Shown: positions 18,068 through 27,843, numbered from the stretch's first letter. The stretch: 64,000 bases of DNA from Rhodopirellula sp. SM50 (GCF_002289565.1 NZ_NTFY01000070.1:1-64000), one strand, 5' to 3'. Notes: generated by a model not told the origin, from the letters alone. A program made the numbers and translations.

Positions 18068-19228
18068 ATGTGGAAATTCTCGCTCGCCTTCTTCTGCCTG
18101 ATCGCGTCGACCGCGTTTGCCGAGCCGATACCAGAGTTTTCGTGGAAGGCTGTGGAGATCGACCAGATCCAAATCGGCTACGGCATCCAATTAGCCGACG
18201 TCAACGGGGATGAAAAAACCGACATCGTGCTGGCCGACAAGAACACGATCCAGTGGTACGAGAACCCGAGTTGGACCAAACATGTGATCGCACGCGACCT
18301 GACCCAACGCGACAACGTGTGCGTGACCGCGCGCGACATCGACGGCGATGGCAAGTGTGAAATCGCAGTCGGCGGTCAATGGAATTATCGCGAGAGCGTC
18401 AAAGACGGCGCCGTGTTCTACCTTGTTCCGCCGCAGGACCGGACGGAAATCTGGCGGGCGGTCAAGCTGCACAACGAGCCGAGTACCCATCGCATGCACT
18501 GGGTACGCGGGACGGACGACGAGTACCAATTGGTGGTCAAACCCTTGCGTGGCAAAGGCAGCGTGGACGGAGACGGCCCGGGGTTGAAGGTGTTGGCCTA
18601 TTCCAAGCCCGAAGATCCCGACGCGCCCTGGCGTTACGACGTTGTCTGCGATTTCCTGCACCTTTCACACAACTTTCATCCGGTCAATTGGGACGACGAT
18701 GTCGAAGAGGAACTGATCATCGCGGCCAAAGAAGGTGTTTGGCATTTCGACCGGCAGCGTGACGGTTGGAAGTCGACTCAGCTGACCGACCAGTTTGCCG
18801 GCGAGATTCGCGACGGGCAACTGCCCGGCGGCCAACGTTTTATCGCCACCGTCGAGCCCAAGCACGGTCAACGCTGTGCCGCGTACCGCCAACCCGATCA
18901 AAAGGGAGACCTTTGGACTCCGCTTCCGGTGCTGAGCGATGAACTCAAAGACGGGCATGCACTGGCGGTCGCCGATTACCTGGGCGTCGGGTCCGATCAG
19001 ATCGTCGTCGGCTGGCGAGCGATGAATGAGCCGGGCGTGCCGGGAATCATGATGTTTACGCCGACCAACGATGACGGAACCGAATGGCGTCAAACGCGGA
19101 TCTCCGGTGAACGGATCGCCGTCGAAGATCTAAAAGCAGGGGACTTGAACGGCGACGGCAAGGTCGATCTGGTCGCCGCGGCACGGCAGACGAAGAATCT
19201 GGTGATCTTCTTCAACGAAACGAAATAA
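18068..19228 (+). CDS. Secreted FG-GAP/VCBS repeat protein
   Basis: 386 residues. Signal peptide MWKFSLAFFCLIASTAFA, cleaved before EPIPEF. Several FG-GAP repeats with calcium-binding D-x-(D/N)-x-D/N loops are visible: LADVNGDEKTDIVLAD, ARDIDGDGKCEIAVGG and KAGDLNGDGKVDLVAAA at the end. This predicts a seven-bladed beta-propeller acting outside the cytoplasm. Such proteins are numerous in planctomycetes; ligand or enzyme activity is unknown. The start ATG at 18068 follows family C repeat C1. It is in the same direction as the ROK gene 220 bases downstream, but I have no evidence of a shared transcript. Confidence 0.85.
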   Translation: MWKFSLAFFCLIASTAFAEPIPEFSWKAVEIDQIQIGYGIQLADVNGDEKTDIVLADKNTIQWYENPSWTKHVIARDLTQRDNVCVTARDIDGDGKCEIAVGGQWNYRESVKDGAVFYLVPPQDRTEIWRAVKLHNEPSTHRMHWVRGTDDEYQLVVKPLRGKGSVDGDGPGLKVLAYSKPEDPDAPWRYDVVCDFLHLSHNFHPVNWDDDVEEELIIAAKEGVWHFDRQRDGWKSTQLTDQFAGEIRDGQLPGGQRFIATVEPKHGQRCAAYRQPDQKGDLWTPLPVLSDELKDGHALAVADYLGVGSDQIVVGWRAMNEPGVPGIMMFTPTNDDGTEWRQTRISGERIAVEDLKAGDLNGDGKVDLVAAARQTKNLVIFFNETK

Positions 19229-19447
19229 AAATCGCACCATGGGGCGAAACGTAGGACGTCGATCGAACGTTTCCACCATTGGGTTTGGAAACTTCCGTCT
19301 AAACGTCTATGCTTGCCGATCATCCTTCCGCCGGGATGCTTGAAAATCGACCGGCAGAAGTCTCCTCGGAATGACACGCCGGGTGAGGACGGAGTATTTT
19401 TCCCGTCCAAGCCACGACGCTGGCCTTTGCAAACGGACACCGAAGCA

Positions 19448-20506
19448 GTGAAGTATCGTATCGGCATTGATGTTGGTGGCACGACAACGACGATCGCCAT
19501 CGGAAATGACGCACGCGAAGTCGTCGTGGTTTCGGAGCAGTTTGAGTCGCTGACAGCGGCTGGCCCCCAGTCCACCTCCCAAGCCATCTTGAATCAGATC
19601 GAAACGAGTCTGACCGAGATCGGCGGAACGACCGCCGACATCATTGATGTGGGATTGGCGACCCCGGGACCGGCGACACTGGACGGTGTGCTCCGCAATA
19701 CGCCAAACTTGGACCCCGCGTTGTGGAACGGATTTCCCTTTCGAGCCACCCTGGAAGAACAGATTCGCCAGTGGTCTCCCCGCGCTTCGGTTCATTACAT
19801 CGGCGATGGCCAGGCGGCGGCTTACGGCGAGTATTCGATTCGCAGCGGTGCGGTGACCTGGGACCGCGTCGGACCGATGGCCGCCGGCCTCAAGCCGCTG
19901 TCCTCGCTGTTCATGTTGATCGTCGGCACGGGACTGGGCGGTGGACAGGTCCAAGACGGCCGCGTGGTGCGTGGAAAAGAAGGTCGAGCCGGGCACGCGG
20001 GTCACCTGCTGCTTCCCCCCTATGCCTTTCGATACGAACATGACCAACAACTGCGCGTCGGCAACGCGATGTGCACCGCCGAGTCGGCGATTTCACTGAC
20101 CGGATTGACTCACCAGTTGGAGTATCGGTTGACGCTACCGCAATGGGCTGACCATCCGCTGCAATCGGTTGCCGGATCAACGCGTGACAAAGCCAAATCC
20201 TTGCGGGGGCTGGCATCCCAAGGCGACTCCTTGGCGATGGAATTGTTTGATGACCAAGCCCGTGCCCTCGGAATCACGCTGTTGGACCTCAATTACGTCG
20301 GCGATTTCGATTTGCTGATTATCGGCGGCGGCGTGTGCGACCTCTCCGCCGACGTCAAAACGCGTTACAAGCGGATCGCCGAAGATGCGTATCGAGAATA
20401 CGCGCTTGATGGATTCAGGGACCTGGATTGCCTGGAGTTTTCGAGCTGCGGTGACGAGTCCCCCGTGATCGGCGCACTCGCATTTGCGTATACCGCGGCG
20501 CTGTAA
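19448..20506 (+). CDS. ROK family sugar kinase or regulator-like protein
   Basis: 352 residues. The phosphate-binding motif YRIGIDVGGTTTTIAIG at the N-terminus and MLIVGTGLGGGQVQDGRVVRGKEGRAGHAGH in the middle match the ROK (repressor, ORF, kinase) family. There is no N-terminal helix-turn-helix, so a sugar kinase such as glucokinase is more likely than a repressor. The usual zinc-binding CxCGxxGCxE motif of ROK kinases is not evident after the GHAGH stretch, which weakens the glucokinase assignment. The GTG at 19448 was chosen because it sits directly before the first beta strand; the frame is open to a TTG at 19313. Predicted cytoplasmic. Confidence 0.82.
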   Translation: MKYRIGIDVGGTTTTIAIGNDAREVVVVSEQFESLTAAGPQSTSQAILNQIETSLTEIGGTTADIIDVGLATPGPATLDGVLRNTPNLDPALWNGFPFRATLEEQIRQWSPRASVHYIGDGQAAAYGEYSIRSGAVTWDRVGPMAAGLKPLSSLFMLIVGTGLGGGQVQDGRVVRGKEGRAGHAGHLLLPPYAFRYEHDQQLRVGNAMCTAESAISLTGLTHQLEYRLTLPQWADHPLQSVAGSTRDKAKSLRGLASQGDSLAMELFDDQARALGITLLDLNYVGDFDLLIIGGGVCDLSADVKTRYKRIAEDAYREYALDGFRDLDCLEFSSCGDESPVIGALAFAYTAAL

Positions 20507-20557
20507 CGCCGCAACAAACGGGGTGGTGCTTGTTTGGTGTCCATGCCCCCGAACGGC

Positions 20558-20777
20558 AACGCTGTGAAGCATTTTTTAGCGGCAGGGCGCGAGCCCTCCG
20601 GTGTTTGGAGGTGTTTTTGAAGCGTAACCGGACGGCTCGCGGGCTGTCGTTTTTGTGAGCCGCGACGCGTAAGCGGCCGGGCACTGCGACGCTGCCCGAG
20701 GCCTTACGGCCAGCGGCTCACCATTGACTCAGCAGATCCCGACTCAATCGACAGCCCGCTCGCGCCGTTCCGCTAAT
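20558..20777. repeat. Family A palindrome with inserted K palindrome, copy A4
   Basis: Starts with AACGCTGTGAAGC and the arm GCGCGAGCCCTCCGGT. The second arm (CGGACGGCTCGCG) is followed by GGGCTGTCG, then a K palindrome at 20656-20720 (TGAGCCGCGACGCGTAAGCG to GGCTCA), then CGACAGCCCGCTCGCGCCG. The pairs GGCTGTCG/CGACAGCC and the K arms are nested inside the A arms, as if one repeat inserted in the loop of another. It fills the spacer between the convergent ROK and sulfatase genes. Confidence 0.85.
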
Positions 20778-20795
20778 ACCCTTCGCCCCGGACCG

Positions 20796-22358
20796 CTACA
20801 GCTTATCTTCGGGCACGATCTTTTTGTTTTCCCAGTAGAACCCGTCGGCACGCTTTTCAAGGATTCGTGCCGCGCTGCCCGGTGCCAAGGGGGCTTCCTG
20901 CTCGGGCAGAGACGCACTCAAACGGTCGATTACTTTTCGGTAACGCTTCGACTGCTGATCGCTGATGTCGCTTTGGGCCAACAGGTTGGTGTACTCAAAG
21001 GGATCCGCGACGGTGTCGTACAGTTCTTCGGCACCGTCGGCGTAGATCACGTAGCGCCAACGGGTGTCACAGACCGAGTGGTTGCCGGCGTTGTGGGTGC
21101 AAATGGCGGGGCGCTCGCGTGGCTGGTCGGGATTGACGAGCTGCGGCACCAAGCTGAGCCCTTGCTGCCCCTCGGGGATCGGTAATCCGGTCAACTGAGA
21201 AAGCGTCGCGTACAGGTCCAACAACTCGGCCGGCTGATTGCACTTGGCCGCTTCGGGGACGTCAAACGCGGTCAATCCGTCGGGCACCGAGATGATCAAC
21301 GGGACGCGAGTGCTGTGACGCCACAGACTGTTCTTTCCGGAGATCGCTTTTTCGCCCATGTGATAACCGTGATCACTCCACAAGACAACGATCGTGTTGT
21401 CGGCCAAACCGGAGGCGTCCAACTGATCCAAGATGCGTCCCACTTGGCTGTCGACGAAGCTGACCGACGCCAGATACGAACGCGTCAGGTTCTTCAGCTG
21501 GTTGTTTTCCCGCAACCAACTCGTTCTGGGCTCAGGCAAGTACCAGTGGATGTACCAAGACGATTCAGACGTGTCGTCGCGATCACCTTTCAAGATCGGC
21601 GGCAAGATCAACGATTCTTCCGGGTACATGTCGTACCACTTTTGTGTCACGTAACAGGGCACGTGTGGCAAGAAGAATCCGGCGGCCAGAAAGAACGGTT
21701 GGTCGGGTGTTTTGGACAACTCATCGAGCTGGTCGACCGCCCAGCTGGCGATCGCCCAGTCGCCCTTGTCTTCGTCCTTGTGCGGAAACGTTCCCCAGTC
21801 CATCAGCGGGTTGTTGCCGCCGGGGGTGGGTCCGATCAGTTTCTGTTTGGGCCGCGCACCGACCGACGACGGCGGTCCCCAAACGTCGGCCTCTTGTGCG
21901 GGCTTGTTGCGACGTCCGTTTGCCCCGTGGTGAATCTTGCCACCGAGCAAGCTTTTGTAGCCATGGGCGCTGAAGTGTTGCGGCATGGTGACCAACCCGG
22001 ACAATTCGTCAACGTCGCGTATCCAGGGCCTCAACCCGTAGACGCCGGTCGTGGTCGGACGACGCGCGGTCATGATGGCGGTTCGACTGGGATTGCACAG
22101 CGGAGCCTGACAATGGGCGTTGGTGAACGTGACGCCGCGGGATGCCAGTCGAGCCATAGCGGGTGTTTTGACCTGCGGATGGCCGCCGAGTGGTTCGACC
22201 CAATCGTTCAAGTCGTCGATGGCGATCATCAACACGTTGGGCCGCGCCGATGGCGTTTGACCGGCGTCCGGGTCTGCGGACGACGCCACGCTGTAGCTGA
22301 CGAAAACAATGCAGGCGACCTGCAGGAACGATATCAGGGACGATCGAAAAAGATTCAC
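20796..22358 (-). CDS. Secreted sulfatase, iduronate-2-sulfatase-like
   Basis: 520 residues from a GTG start at 22358, which opens a signal peptide (VNLFRSSLISFLQVACIVFVSYSVASSA). The frame continues upstream to 22604 without sulfatase character. Motifs: NVLMIAIDDLNDW for metal binding, formylglycine site Cys88 in CNPSR, FFLAAGFFLPHVPCYVTQKWY and LWSDHGYHMGEKAISGKNSLW. The last is characteristic of iduronate-2-sulfatase-like enzymes. It acts on sulfated glycans outside the cytoplasm. It is divergent from the ABC ATPase gene at 22506. It is the third sulfatase in the window, and the two IdS-like enzymes differ substantially in their FGly context (CGPSR against CNPSR), implying different substrates or lineages. 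Confidence 0.9.
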   Translation of the reverse strand: MNLFRSSLISFLQVACIVFVSYSVASSADPDAGQTPSARPNVLMIAIDDLNDWVEPLGGHPQVKTPAMARLASRGVTFTNAHCQAPLCNPSRTAIMTARRPTTTGVYGLRPWIRDVDELSGLVTMPQHFSAHGYKSLLGGKIHHGANGRRNKPAQEADVWGPPSSVGARPKQKLIGPTPGGNNPLMDWGTFPHKDEDKGDWAIASWAVDQLDELSKTPDQPFFLAAGFFLPHVPCYVTQKWYDMYPEESLILPPILKGDRDDTSESSWYIHWYLPEPRTSWLRENNQLKNLTRSYLASVSFVDSQVGRILDQLDASGLADNTIVVLWSDHGYHMGEKAISGKNSLWRHSTRVPLIISVPDGLTAFDVPEAAKCNQPAELLDLYATLSQLTGLPIPEGQQGLSLVPQLVNPDQPRERPAICTHNAGNHSVCDTRWRYVIYADGAEELYDTVADPFEYTNLLAQSDISDQQSKRYRKVIDRLSASLPEQEAPLAPGSAARILEKRADGFYWENKKIVPEDKL

Positions 22359-22505
22359 GGTGGATCGGGCGGATACGAGGTGGGAAGTGATGGACTGGGG
22401 ACGACGAAACGGTCCGCGTGGCTCATATTGTACAAGCTGCACGCGGGCACTTGTGGATTTGATTCCGTCTTGCGTTTTTCGTTTTTTCTGGAGCAGACAC
22501 CCATC

Positions 22506-23333
22506 TTGGACACACCACTGATTGAAATCGAAAACGTATCGGTCTTTCGCGAACAGACTCACATTCTGCGTGGGGTCTCGGTCCGCATCCCGCGCAAACG
22601 CCACACCGCGGTGCTGGGGCCCAACGGGTCAGGAAAAAGCTCGTTGCTGAAACTGCTGACGCGGGACTTTTATCCATCCGTCGAAGCGCAGGGGCACCAG
22701 GGCACGGTCCTCATTCTGGGGGAATCTGATTGGGAGGTCAGCCGGCTGCGTCGTCGCATGGGAATTGTGACGCCGGCACTGGATTACGAGTTCAGCTCCG
22801 GCCGGACCGGTCGCATGACGGTCACCGAGGCGGTCGCCAGCGGATTCACGGCGACACGTTTGAAAGAATTTGGCCCCAGCGTGGATCAAGCCATGGCCGA
22901 TGCCATCGCCGGCGCGATCGAGACGGTCAAGATGTCGGACCTGAGCCGTCGCACGCTGAGCACGCTGTCCACCGGTGAACGGCGACGAGTGATGATCGCC
23001 CGAGCCATCGTGCACGATCCAGATATCTTTGTGCTCGACGAGCCGACCAACGGATTGGACATGACCGCCCGCGCCCTGTTTTTGGAGATCCTCGATTCGA
23101 TCACCAAGCAAGACGCGATGACGATGGTCTTGGTCACCCACCACATCGACGAGATTCCGCCGGCGATGAATCATGTCATCTTGCTCGATCAAGGACGCGT
23201 GACGTTCGACGGCCCCAAGGCGGACGGGCTGACCGCTCCGCGGATCTCGTCGTTATTCCGCGCCAATGTGCACGTCGATGCGCGAGCCGATGGATGGTAC
23301 CGCTCGGAGATGCAGGGGTTGCCGAAGGGATGA
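22506..23333 (+). CDS. Orphan ABC transporter-type ATP-binding protein
   Basis: About 275 residues with one complete ABC cassette: Walker A GPNGSGKSS, Q-loop region near GIVTPALDYEF, signature LSTGERRRVMIARA, Walker B IFVLDEPTNGLD and switch His in LVTHHIDE. No permease or binding protein is encoded next to it. The sequence resembles stand-alone cassettes of the ModF/YlmA kind, so it may serve a distant transporter or a non-transport role. The start is uncertain; I propose the TTG at 22506 because LDTPLIEIENVSV begins the first strand and no ATG is available nearby. It is divergent from the sulfatase gene. Confidence 0.85.
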   Translation: MDTPLIEIENVSVFREQTHILRGVSVRIPRKRHTAVLGPNGSGKSSLLKLLTRDFYPSVEAQGHQGTVLILGESDWEVSRLRRRMGIVTPALDYEFSSGRTGRMTVTEAVASGFTATRLKEFGPSVDQAMADAIAGAIETVKMSDLSRRTLSTLSTGERRRVMIARAIVHDPDIFVLDEPTNGLDMTARALFLEILDSITKQDAMTMVLVTHHIDEIPPAMNHVILLDQGRVTFDGPKADGLTAPRISSLFRANVHVDARADGWYRSEMQGLPKG

Positions 23334-23350
23334 CGCATTGACACGAACGT

Positions 23351-23424
23351 AAGACCGGAGGGCTCGCGCCCTGCCGCTAACAATCAATTGAAGAGGTTGG
23401 CGGAACGACGCGAGCCGTCCGGTC
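23351..23424. repeat. Family A palindrome, copy A5 (arms in inverted order)
   Basis: Here ACCGGAGGGCTCGCGCC comes first, then a TTCAATTG-like centre, then GGCGGAACGACGCGAGCCG and TCCGGT. The order of arms is the reverse of A1 to A4, so GCCGCTAA and its partner face inward. It starts the 340-bp spacer 23334-23674, which has no gene. Confidence 0.75.
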
Positions 23425-23440
23425 TCAGCAACCGATCACA

Positions 23441-23513
23441 CCCACCGATGGCAGCGCGGCCCCACGGATCCCTGGCTGCTTTTATCCGTGGGTTCGCGCT
23501 GCCATCGGTGGGT
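23441..23513. repeat. Family F palindrome, copy F1
   Basis: Arms CCCACCGATGGCAGCGCG and CGCGCTGCCATCGGTGGG with inner CCCACGGAT and ATCCGTGGG. Second copy at 32844-32917. Confidence 0.88.
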
Positions 23514-23603
23514 TCATTCATATCGGGCACTGGTCGCTATCCTCAGACTGGCGTTTCCAGCGTCGCACGGCAGCCGGCCGGTTTGAGTCCGCGATCGAGA
23601 TCC

Positions 23604-23654
23604 TTGGCATGCACAGCATGCCCTACTCGGATTGGCATGCACAGCATGCCCTAC
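23604..23654. repeat. Direct 28-bp repeat of a GCATGC hairpin (family H)
   Basis: TTGGCATGCACAGCATGCCC occurs at 23604 and again at 23632. Each unit is itself a small palindrome (GGCATGC/GCATGCC). It sits just beyond the 3' end of the DUF1080 gene. Confidence 0.8.
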
Positions 23655-23674
23655 CCAGCGCCAACACGGTCGCG

Positions 23675-24361
23675 TTACAGCGTCTTGATCTTCAAGTTGC
23701 GCCAGCGGACTTCGTAGGTCTCTTTCTTTTTGCCGATCCCGTGGACCTGCAATCCGATCATTCCCTTGGGATGGGTCTTGTAGATTTCATCGTCGGTCAA
23801 ATCAGCGATCATTTCGCCGTTGATCCAGACTTTGATGTTCGGCCCTTGGGCGATGACCAGGTACTGATTCCATTGGCCGTTTTTGAAGTGGTCATGCTGG
23901 TTAACCGCTGGGTCTTTCGACTGGGGCTCGGGTGACAACCAACCCCGTCCGGTGGCTTCGCCATAGATGAAGCCGGCTTGTCCCGGTCCGGATTCGATTT
24001 CGACTTGCGGTCCGTACAGACGACCGCCGTAGGAGTTCTTGGCGTCGGCATTTTTCAGCAGCGAACGGATCTGGACGCCGGAGTTGAGTCCGTCATCAAC
24101 TTTGACTTCGAACCTCAGTTCAAAATCGCCGTAGTGCTTGTCGCTGGTCAAGAACGTGTTACCGCTGCCCGCGGCGGTTTTACCGACGATCACCCCGCCG
24201 TCTTCGACTTTGTACGTCGCATAGCCACTTTTGACGGACCAGCCGTCCAAGGTTTTTCCATCGAACAATTCCGTCCAACCGTCTTCGGCATGGGACACGG
24301 TGGTGGACAACAGAGAGAAAACGCAAACGGTCAGCAGGGACGTGAAGGATCGGCGAAGCAT
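23675..24361 (-). CDS. Secreted DUF1080 (3-keto-disaccharide hydrolase-like) protein
   Basis: 228 residues. The ATG at 24361 opens a signal peptide (MLRRSFTSLLTVCVFSLLSTTVSHA). The mature chain has the DUF1080 pattern: WTELFDGKTLDGW at the start, SDKHYGDFELRFEVKV, LNSGVQIRS, YGPQVEIE and IKVWINGEMIADL near the end, a concanavalin-like beta sandwich. Members of this family act on or bind oxidised sugars and are abundant in planctomycetes; some are 3-keto-glucoside hydrolases. Predicted periplasmic or extracellular. A TTG at 24388 would add nine residues. It is convergent with the ABC ATPase gene across a repeat-rich spacer. Confidence 0.88.
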   Translation of the reverse strand: MLRRSFTSLLTVCVFSLLSTTVSHAEDGWTELFDGKTLDGWSVKSGYATYKVEDGGVIVGKTAAGSGNTFLTSDKHYGDFELRFEVKVDDGLNSGVQIRSLLKNADAKNSYGGRLYGPQVEIESGPGQAGFIYGEATGRGWLSPEPQSKDPAVNQHDHFKNGQWNQYLVIAQGPNIKVWINGEMIADLTDDEIYKTHPKGMIGLQVHGIGKKKETYEVRWRNLKIKTL

Positions 24362-24429
24362 CAGGTGTCTCAAAAAAGGTAGGTACAAAAGGAGAGGGCC
24401 AGATTATAGATCAACGGATTGCAGCCGGG

Positions 24430-26580
24430 TCAAAACTTTCTGGTCAACGAAATCCGCTTTCGGGGGATGTCCACCTCCAGCACTTTGACCCTGACCACGT
24501 CTCCGACCGAAACGACGGCGTTCGGGTCGGAAACAAATTGATCGGCCAACTGGGAAATGTGGATCAGTCCATCCTGGTGGACACCGAGATCGACGAACGC
24601 GCCGAAGTGCGTCACGTTGGTGACGACGCCTTCCAAGACCATGTTGGGTTTGACGTCACCGATTTCGCTGACCGAATCATCGAATTTGACCGCCCGAAAT
24701 TCGCTGCGTGGATCACGGCCGGGTTTGCCCAATTCCGCCAAGATGTCTTTGACCGTCGGAATGCCAAACGTTTGATCGGCAAAATCTTCGGCCCGCACCT
24801 TCTGACAAACCTGTGGATTTCCGATGATCGCCGACACGTCAGATTTCAGTTGCTTGGCGATTCGCTGCACCAACGGGTAGCTTTCGGGGTGAACGGCAGA
24901 CTGGTCCAACGGTTGGTCACCACCGCGGATCCGCAAAAAGCCGGCCGCTTGTTGGAACGCTTTCTTGCCCAGCTTGGGGACCGACGTCAGCTCCGATCGA
25001 CTGCAAAATCGACCATGGGAATCGCGATAGTCCACGATCCGCTCGGCCAGCTTCGGTCCGATCCCGGCGACGTGCGACAGCAGCGAAACACTGGCCATGT
25101 TCAGATCGACACCGACTTGATTGACACAGGATTCGACCGTTCGGTCCAGGCACTTTCGCAACTGCGTTTGATTGACGTCGTGCTGGTACTGTCCCACACC
25201 GATGGATTTCGGATCGGTTTTGACCAGTTCGGCCAACGGATCTTGCAGACGCCGGGCGATACTGATCGCGCCGCGGACGGTGATATCTAAGTCGGGAAAC
25301 TCCTTCACCGCGATCTCGCTGGCCGAATAGATCGACGCCCCCGATTCGCTGACGGTCGCCTTGGTGATGTCCAGTTGATGGTCTCGAATCAAAGCGGTGA
25401 CAAACGCATCGGTTTCGCGTGATGCCGTCCCATTGCCGATCGCGATCAGTTCCACGCGATGCTTCTTGATCAACGCCAACAGTTTGTCGCCGGCGGCCTT
25501 GGTATCGCTCTTCGGTGGCGTGGGATAAATCGTGGCGTTCTCAATAAACTTTCCCGTCCCGTCGACCACGGCGACTTTGCAACCGGTTCGAAACCCAGGA
25601 TCAATCCCGATCGTCACGCGCGGGCCCGCTGGTGGAGCCATCAGCAGCTCACGCAAATTTTTGCCAAACACTTCGATCGCTTCGGCATCGGCTCGTTCTT
25701 TCAATTGTCCCAAGACCGACGATTCGGTGGCCGGCATCAACAATCGCTCGTAGCAATCTTCGACACATTGGTTGAGTTCGGCAGAGAATTCCGAGTTCCG
25801 GTTGGGCACCAGCTTTCGCTTCAAATCCGTCAGCTCTCGATCGCCTTCCAGTTCCACGCCCAGACGCAGAATCCCTTCGGCGGAGCCCCTCAGCATGGCC
25901 AACAGCCGGTGACCGGGGATGCGATTGACGGATTCTTGTCGTTCAAAATACTGGTCGAACTTCTCTGCACCTTCGGCAGATTTTTTCCCTCGTTTGACGA
26001 CCGAAGTGACCTTGCCAAACTTGCTGGCCTGGTCAGCCAGCCAGGTCCGCGTTTGAGGGTCTTCCGACCACTGCTCGGCGATGATGTCCATCGCGCCGGC
26101 GAGTGCGGACTGGCCATCGGGGACTTCGTTGTCCGGGGCGACGAAGTCTTGCAGGACGTCCTGCTTGGAACGATTTAATTTTTTCTGGCTGAGGATCAGA
26201 TCGGCAAGCGGTTGGAGGCCGCGTTCGCGTGCGATCGTGGCCCGCGTGCGTCGTTTCGGTTTAAACGGCAGATAAATGGCTTCGAGTGTGCGAAGGTCGA
26301 CGCATTGTTCGATCTGCTTTCGCAAGGCGTCGGTCAGGTGCCCCTGTTGATCGATGGTTTTCAGCACCGTCTCCTTACGGGCCGCCAGCGCGTTGGCTCG
26401 CTCGAGCGCGTCTTCGATCGCCCGCAACTGGATTTCGTCGAGCGTGCCGGTCGCTTCTTTTCGATAGCGTGCGATAAAGGGGATGGTGTTGCCGGCTTCG
26501 AGCAATTCGATCGCCGCACGGACCTTGTTGAGCGGCAGATCGAGTTCGTCGGCAATTCGTTTCAGAGTTTGTTCGTCCAT
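24430..26580 (-). CDS. tex: Tex-family S1 RNA-binding transcription accessory protein
   Basis: 716 residues and collinear with Tex/YhgF. The N-terminal helical region contains NTIPFIARYRKEATGTLDE. A YqgF/RuvX-like domain starts at VTIGIDPGFRTGCKVAVVD. Helix-hairpin-helix segments follow (ASVSLLSHVAGIGPKLAERI). The C-terminal S1 domain reads GVVTNVTHFGAFVDLGVHQDGLIH. Tex binds RNA and affects transcription, virulence gene expression or ribosome-related functions depending on species. It is cytoplasmic. The ATG at 26580 is the first residue of a typical Tex start (MDEQTLKRIADELDL). It is in the same direction as the NHL gene upstream, 78 bases away, and could be cotranscribed with it. Confidence 0.95.
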   Translation of the reverse strand: MDEQTLKRIADELDLPLNKVRAAIELLEAGNTIPFIARYRKEATGTLDEIQLRAIEDALERANALAARKETVLKTIDQQGHLTDALRKQIEQCVDLRTLEAIYLPFKPKRRTRATIARERGLQPLADLILSQKKLNRSKQDVLQDFVAPDNEVPDGQSALAGAMDIIAEQWSEDPQTRTWLADQASKFGKVTSVVKRGKKSAEGAEKFDQYFERQESVNRIPGHRLLAMLRGSAEGILRLGVELEGDRELTDLKRKLVPNRNSEFSAELNQCVEDCYERLLMPATESSVLGQLKERADAEAIEVFGKNLRELLMAPPAGPRVTIGIDPGFRTGCKVAVVDGTGKFIENATIYPTPPKSDTKAAGDKLLALIKKHRVELIAIGNGTASRETDAFVTALIRDHQLDITKATVSESGASIYSASEIAVKEFPDLDITVRGAISIARRLQDPLAELVKTDPKSIGVGQYQHDVNQTQLRKCLDRTVESCVNQVGVDLNMASVSLLSHVAGIGPKLAERIVDYRDSHGRFCSRSELTSVPKLGKKAFQQAAGFLRIRGGDQPLDQSAVHPESYPLVQRIAKQLKSDVSAIIGNPQVCQKVRAEDFADQTFGIPTVKDILAELGKPGRDPRSEFRAVKFDDSVSEIGDVKPNMVLEGVVTNVTHFGAFVDLGVHQDGLIHISQLADQFVSDPNAVVSVGDVVRVKVLEVDIPRKRISLTRKF

Positions 26581-26658
26581 CGCGTCGCGGCCTATTCCTT
26601 GTGCGTCTGGGGCGGTATTCGAAGCGTGATTCCTTGGATCGGCATTTATAGCGAAACT

Positions 26659-27756
26659 TTACCGGCCGGCCAGCACGCGGTGGTTTTCTGAATCGGAAAC
26701 GAAATACACGTCGTTGTTGCCTTCCCGCGACAGCACGGCGGTTCCGTGGGGGCGTTTCATTTTGAAGGGAATCTTCATCGTATCGATCACGTTGTTTCCC
26801 AAGTCGACGTAGCGCATCGCTTGGTTTTCGGTGTCCACCACCAACAGGTTGCCCGCCGAATCCACGGCGATGCCCTTGGGGCCCCGGAACGTCGCCGACA
26901 ACGGATCGCCGCCGTCGCCACTGTGTCCCTGTTTTCCCGTTCCCGCGACACGACGGATCCGGCCTGATTGACGATCAATTTTCCACACGCTGTTGCCTTC
27001 GCGCAGCACCAACCAGATCGCCTGCTCGTCGATGGCCAGCGATCGCGGACCGAAGACCGAAACGTCGGATGCCAACTTGCCTTCTTCGGGAAGCTTGCGC
27101 TGACCGTTGCCGGAGACGGTGGTCACGATCCGGGTTTCCAAATCGATTCGCCGCAATCGGTGATTGGTCGTGTCAGCAACCAACAAACCTCCGTCGCCAT
27201 CGAGCACAATGCTGTGGGGCTGGCTGAATCGGGCCATGTCCCCGGTCTGCCCGTCGCCACGAAACCCTTCGACTCCGTCACCGGCGAGGGTCTCGATCAC
27301 TCCGCTGGCCGCATCGATTCGGCGGATGCAATGATTGCGTGTATCGGCGACAAACAAGTTGCCGTCACGATCGGCACGGATTTCGTGCGGCGCGTTGAAC
27401 GTCGCTTCGATTGCCGGGCCGCCGTCGCCGCTGAGTCCCTTTTTTCCGGTGCCGGCGATCCGCCGAATCGTCGTGCCGTCATGATCCGACTTCCATATCG
27501 AATGGTCGTCGACGGTGCTGAAAAAGATCCCATCGTCGGTGACCTCGATGCCATAAACATTTTGCAATGCAACCGTCGTGGGATCCGAGGGTCGCACGGC
27601 GATCGGCGAATCCGGTTTTCCGGTTCCGGCGAAAACCGACCAGGATCGGGAATGAGACGTTTGCGCGTGGAGCGAGGATCCGGCGGAGGCGAGTTGAAAG
27701 AGAAAGACCGAGGTAACGAAAAGTCCGAAGGAAGGGAACCGATTGGCAAATCTCAC
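26659..27756 (-). CDS. Secreted NHL-repeat beta-propeller protein
   Basis: 365 residues from a GTG at 27756 preceded by AGGA about ten bases upstream; the frame extends to a TTG at 27795. The signal peptide runs to SSLHAQ. At least five NHL repeats can be seen, for example GDGGPAIEATFNAPHEIRAD, GNLFVADTRNHCIRRID, GLLVADTTNHRLRRID and GDPLSATFRGPKGIAVD. This is a six-bladed propeller of the kind used for protein or glycan binding in the periplasm; no catalytic motif is visible. It lies between rtcB upstream and tex downstream on the same strand, but the palindrome at 27844-27921 probably separates it from rtcB. Confidence 0.87.
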   Translation of the reverse strand: MRFANRFPSFGLFVTSVFLFQLASAGSSLHAQTSHSRSWSVFAGTGKPDSPIAVRPSDPTTVALQNVYGIEVTDDGIFFSTVDDHSIWKSDHDGTTIRRIAGTGKKGLSGDGGPAIEATFNAPHEIRADRDGNLFVADTRNHCIRRIDAASGVIETLAGDGVEGFRGDGQTGDMARFSQPHSIVLDGDGGLLVADTTNHRLRRIDLETRIVTTVSGNGQRKLPEEGKLASDVSVFGPRSLAIDEQAIWLVLREGNSVWKIDRQSGRIRRVAGTGKQGHSGDGGDPLSATFRGPKGIAVDSAGNLLVVDTENQAMRYVDLGNNVIDTMKIPFKMKRPHGTAVLSREGNNDVYFVSDSENHRVLAGR

Positions 27757-27843
27757 GGAGCTTGAATCCTGAAAGCGATGTGATGGGCGGGGCAAGATCG
27801 CCGCCCATTCTAGTGCTTTGTCAACGTTTAGATTGAGGGTGCC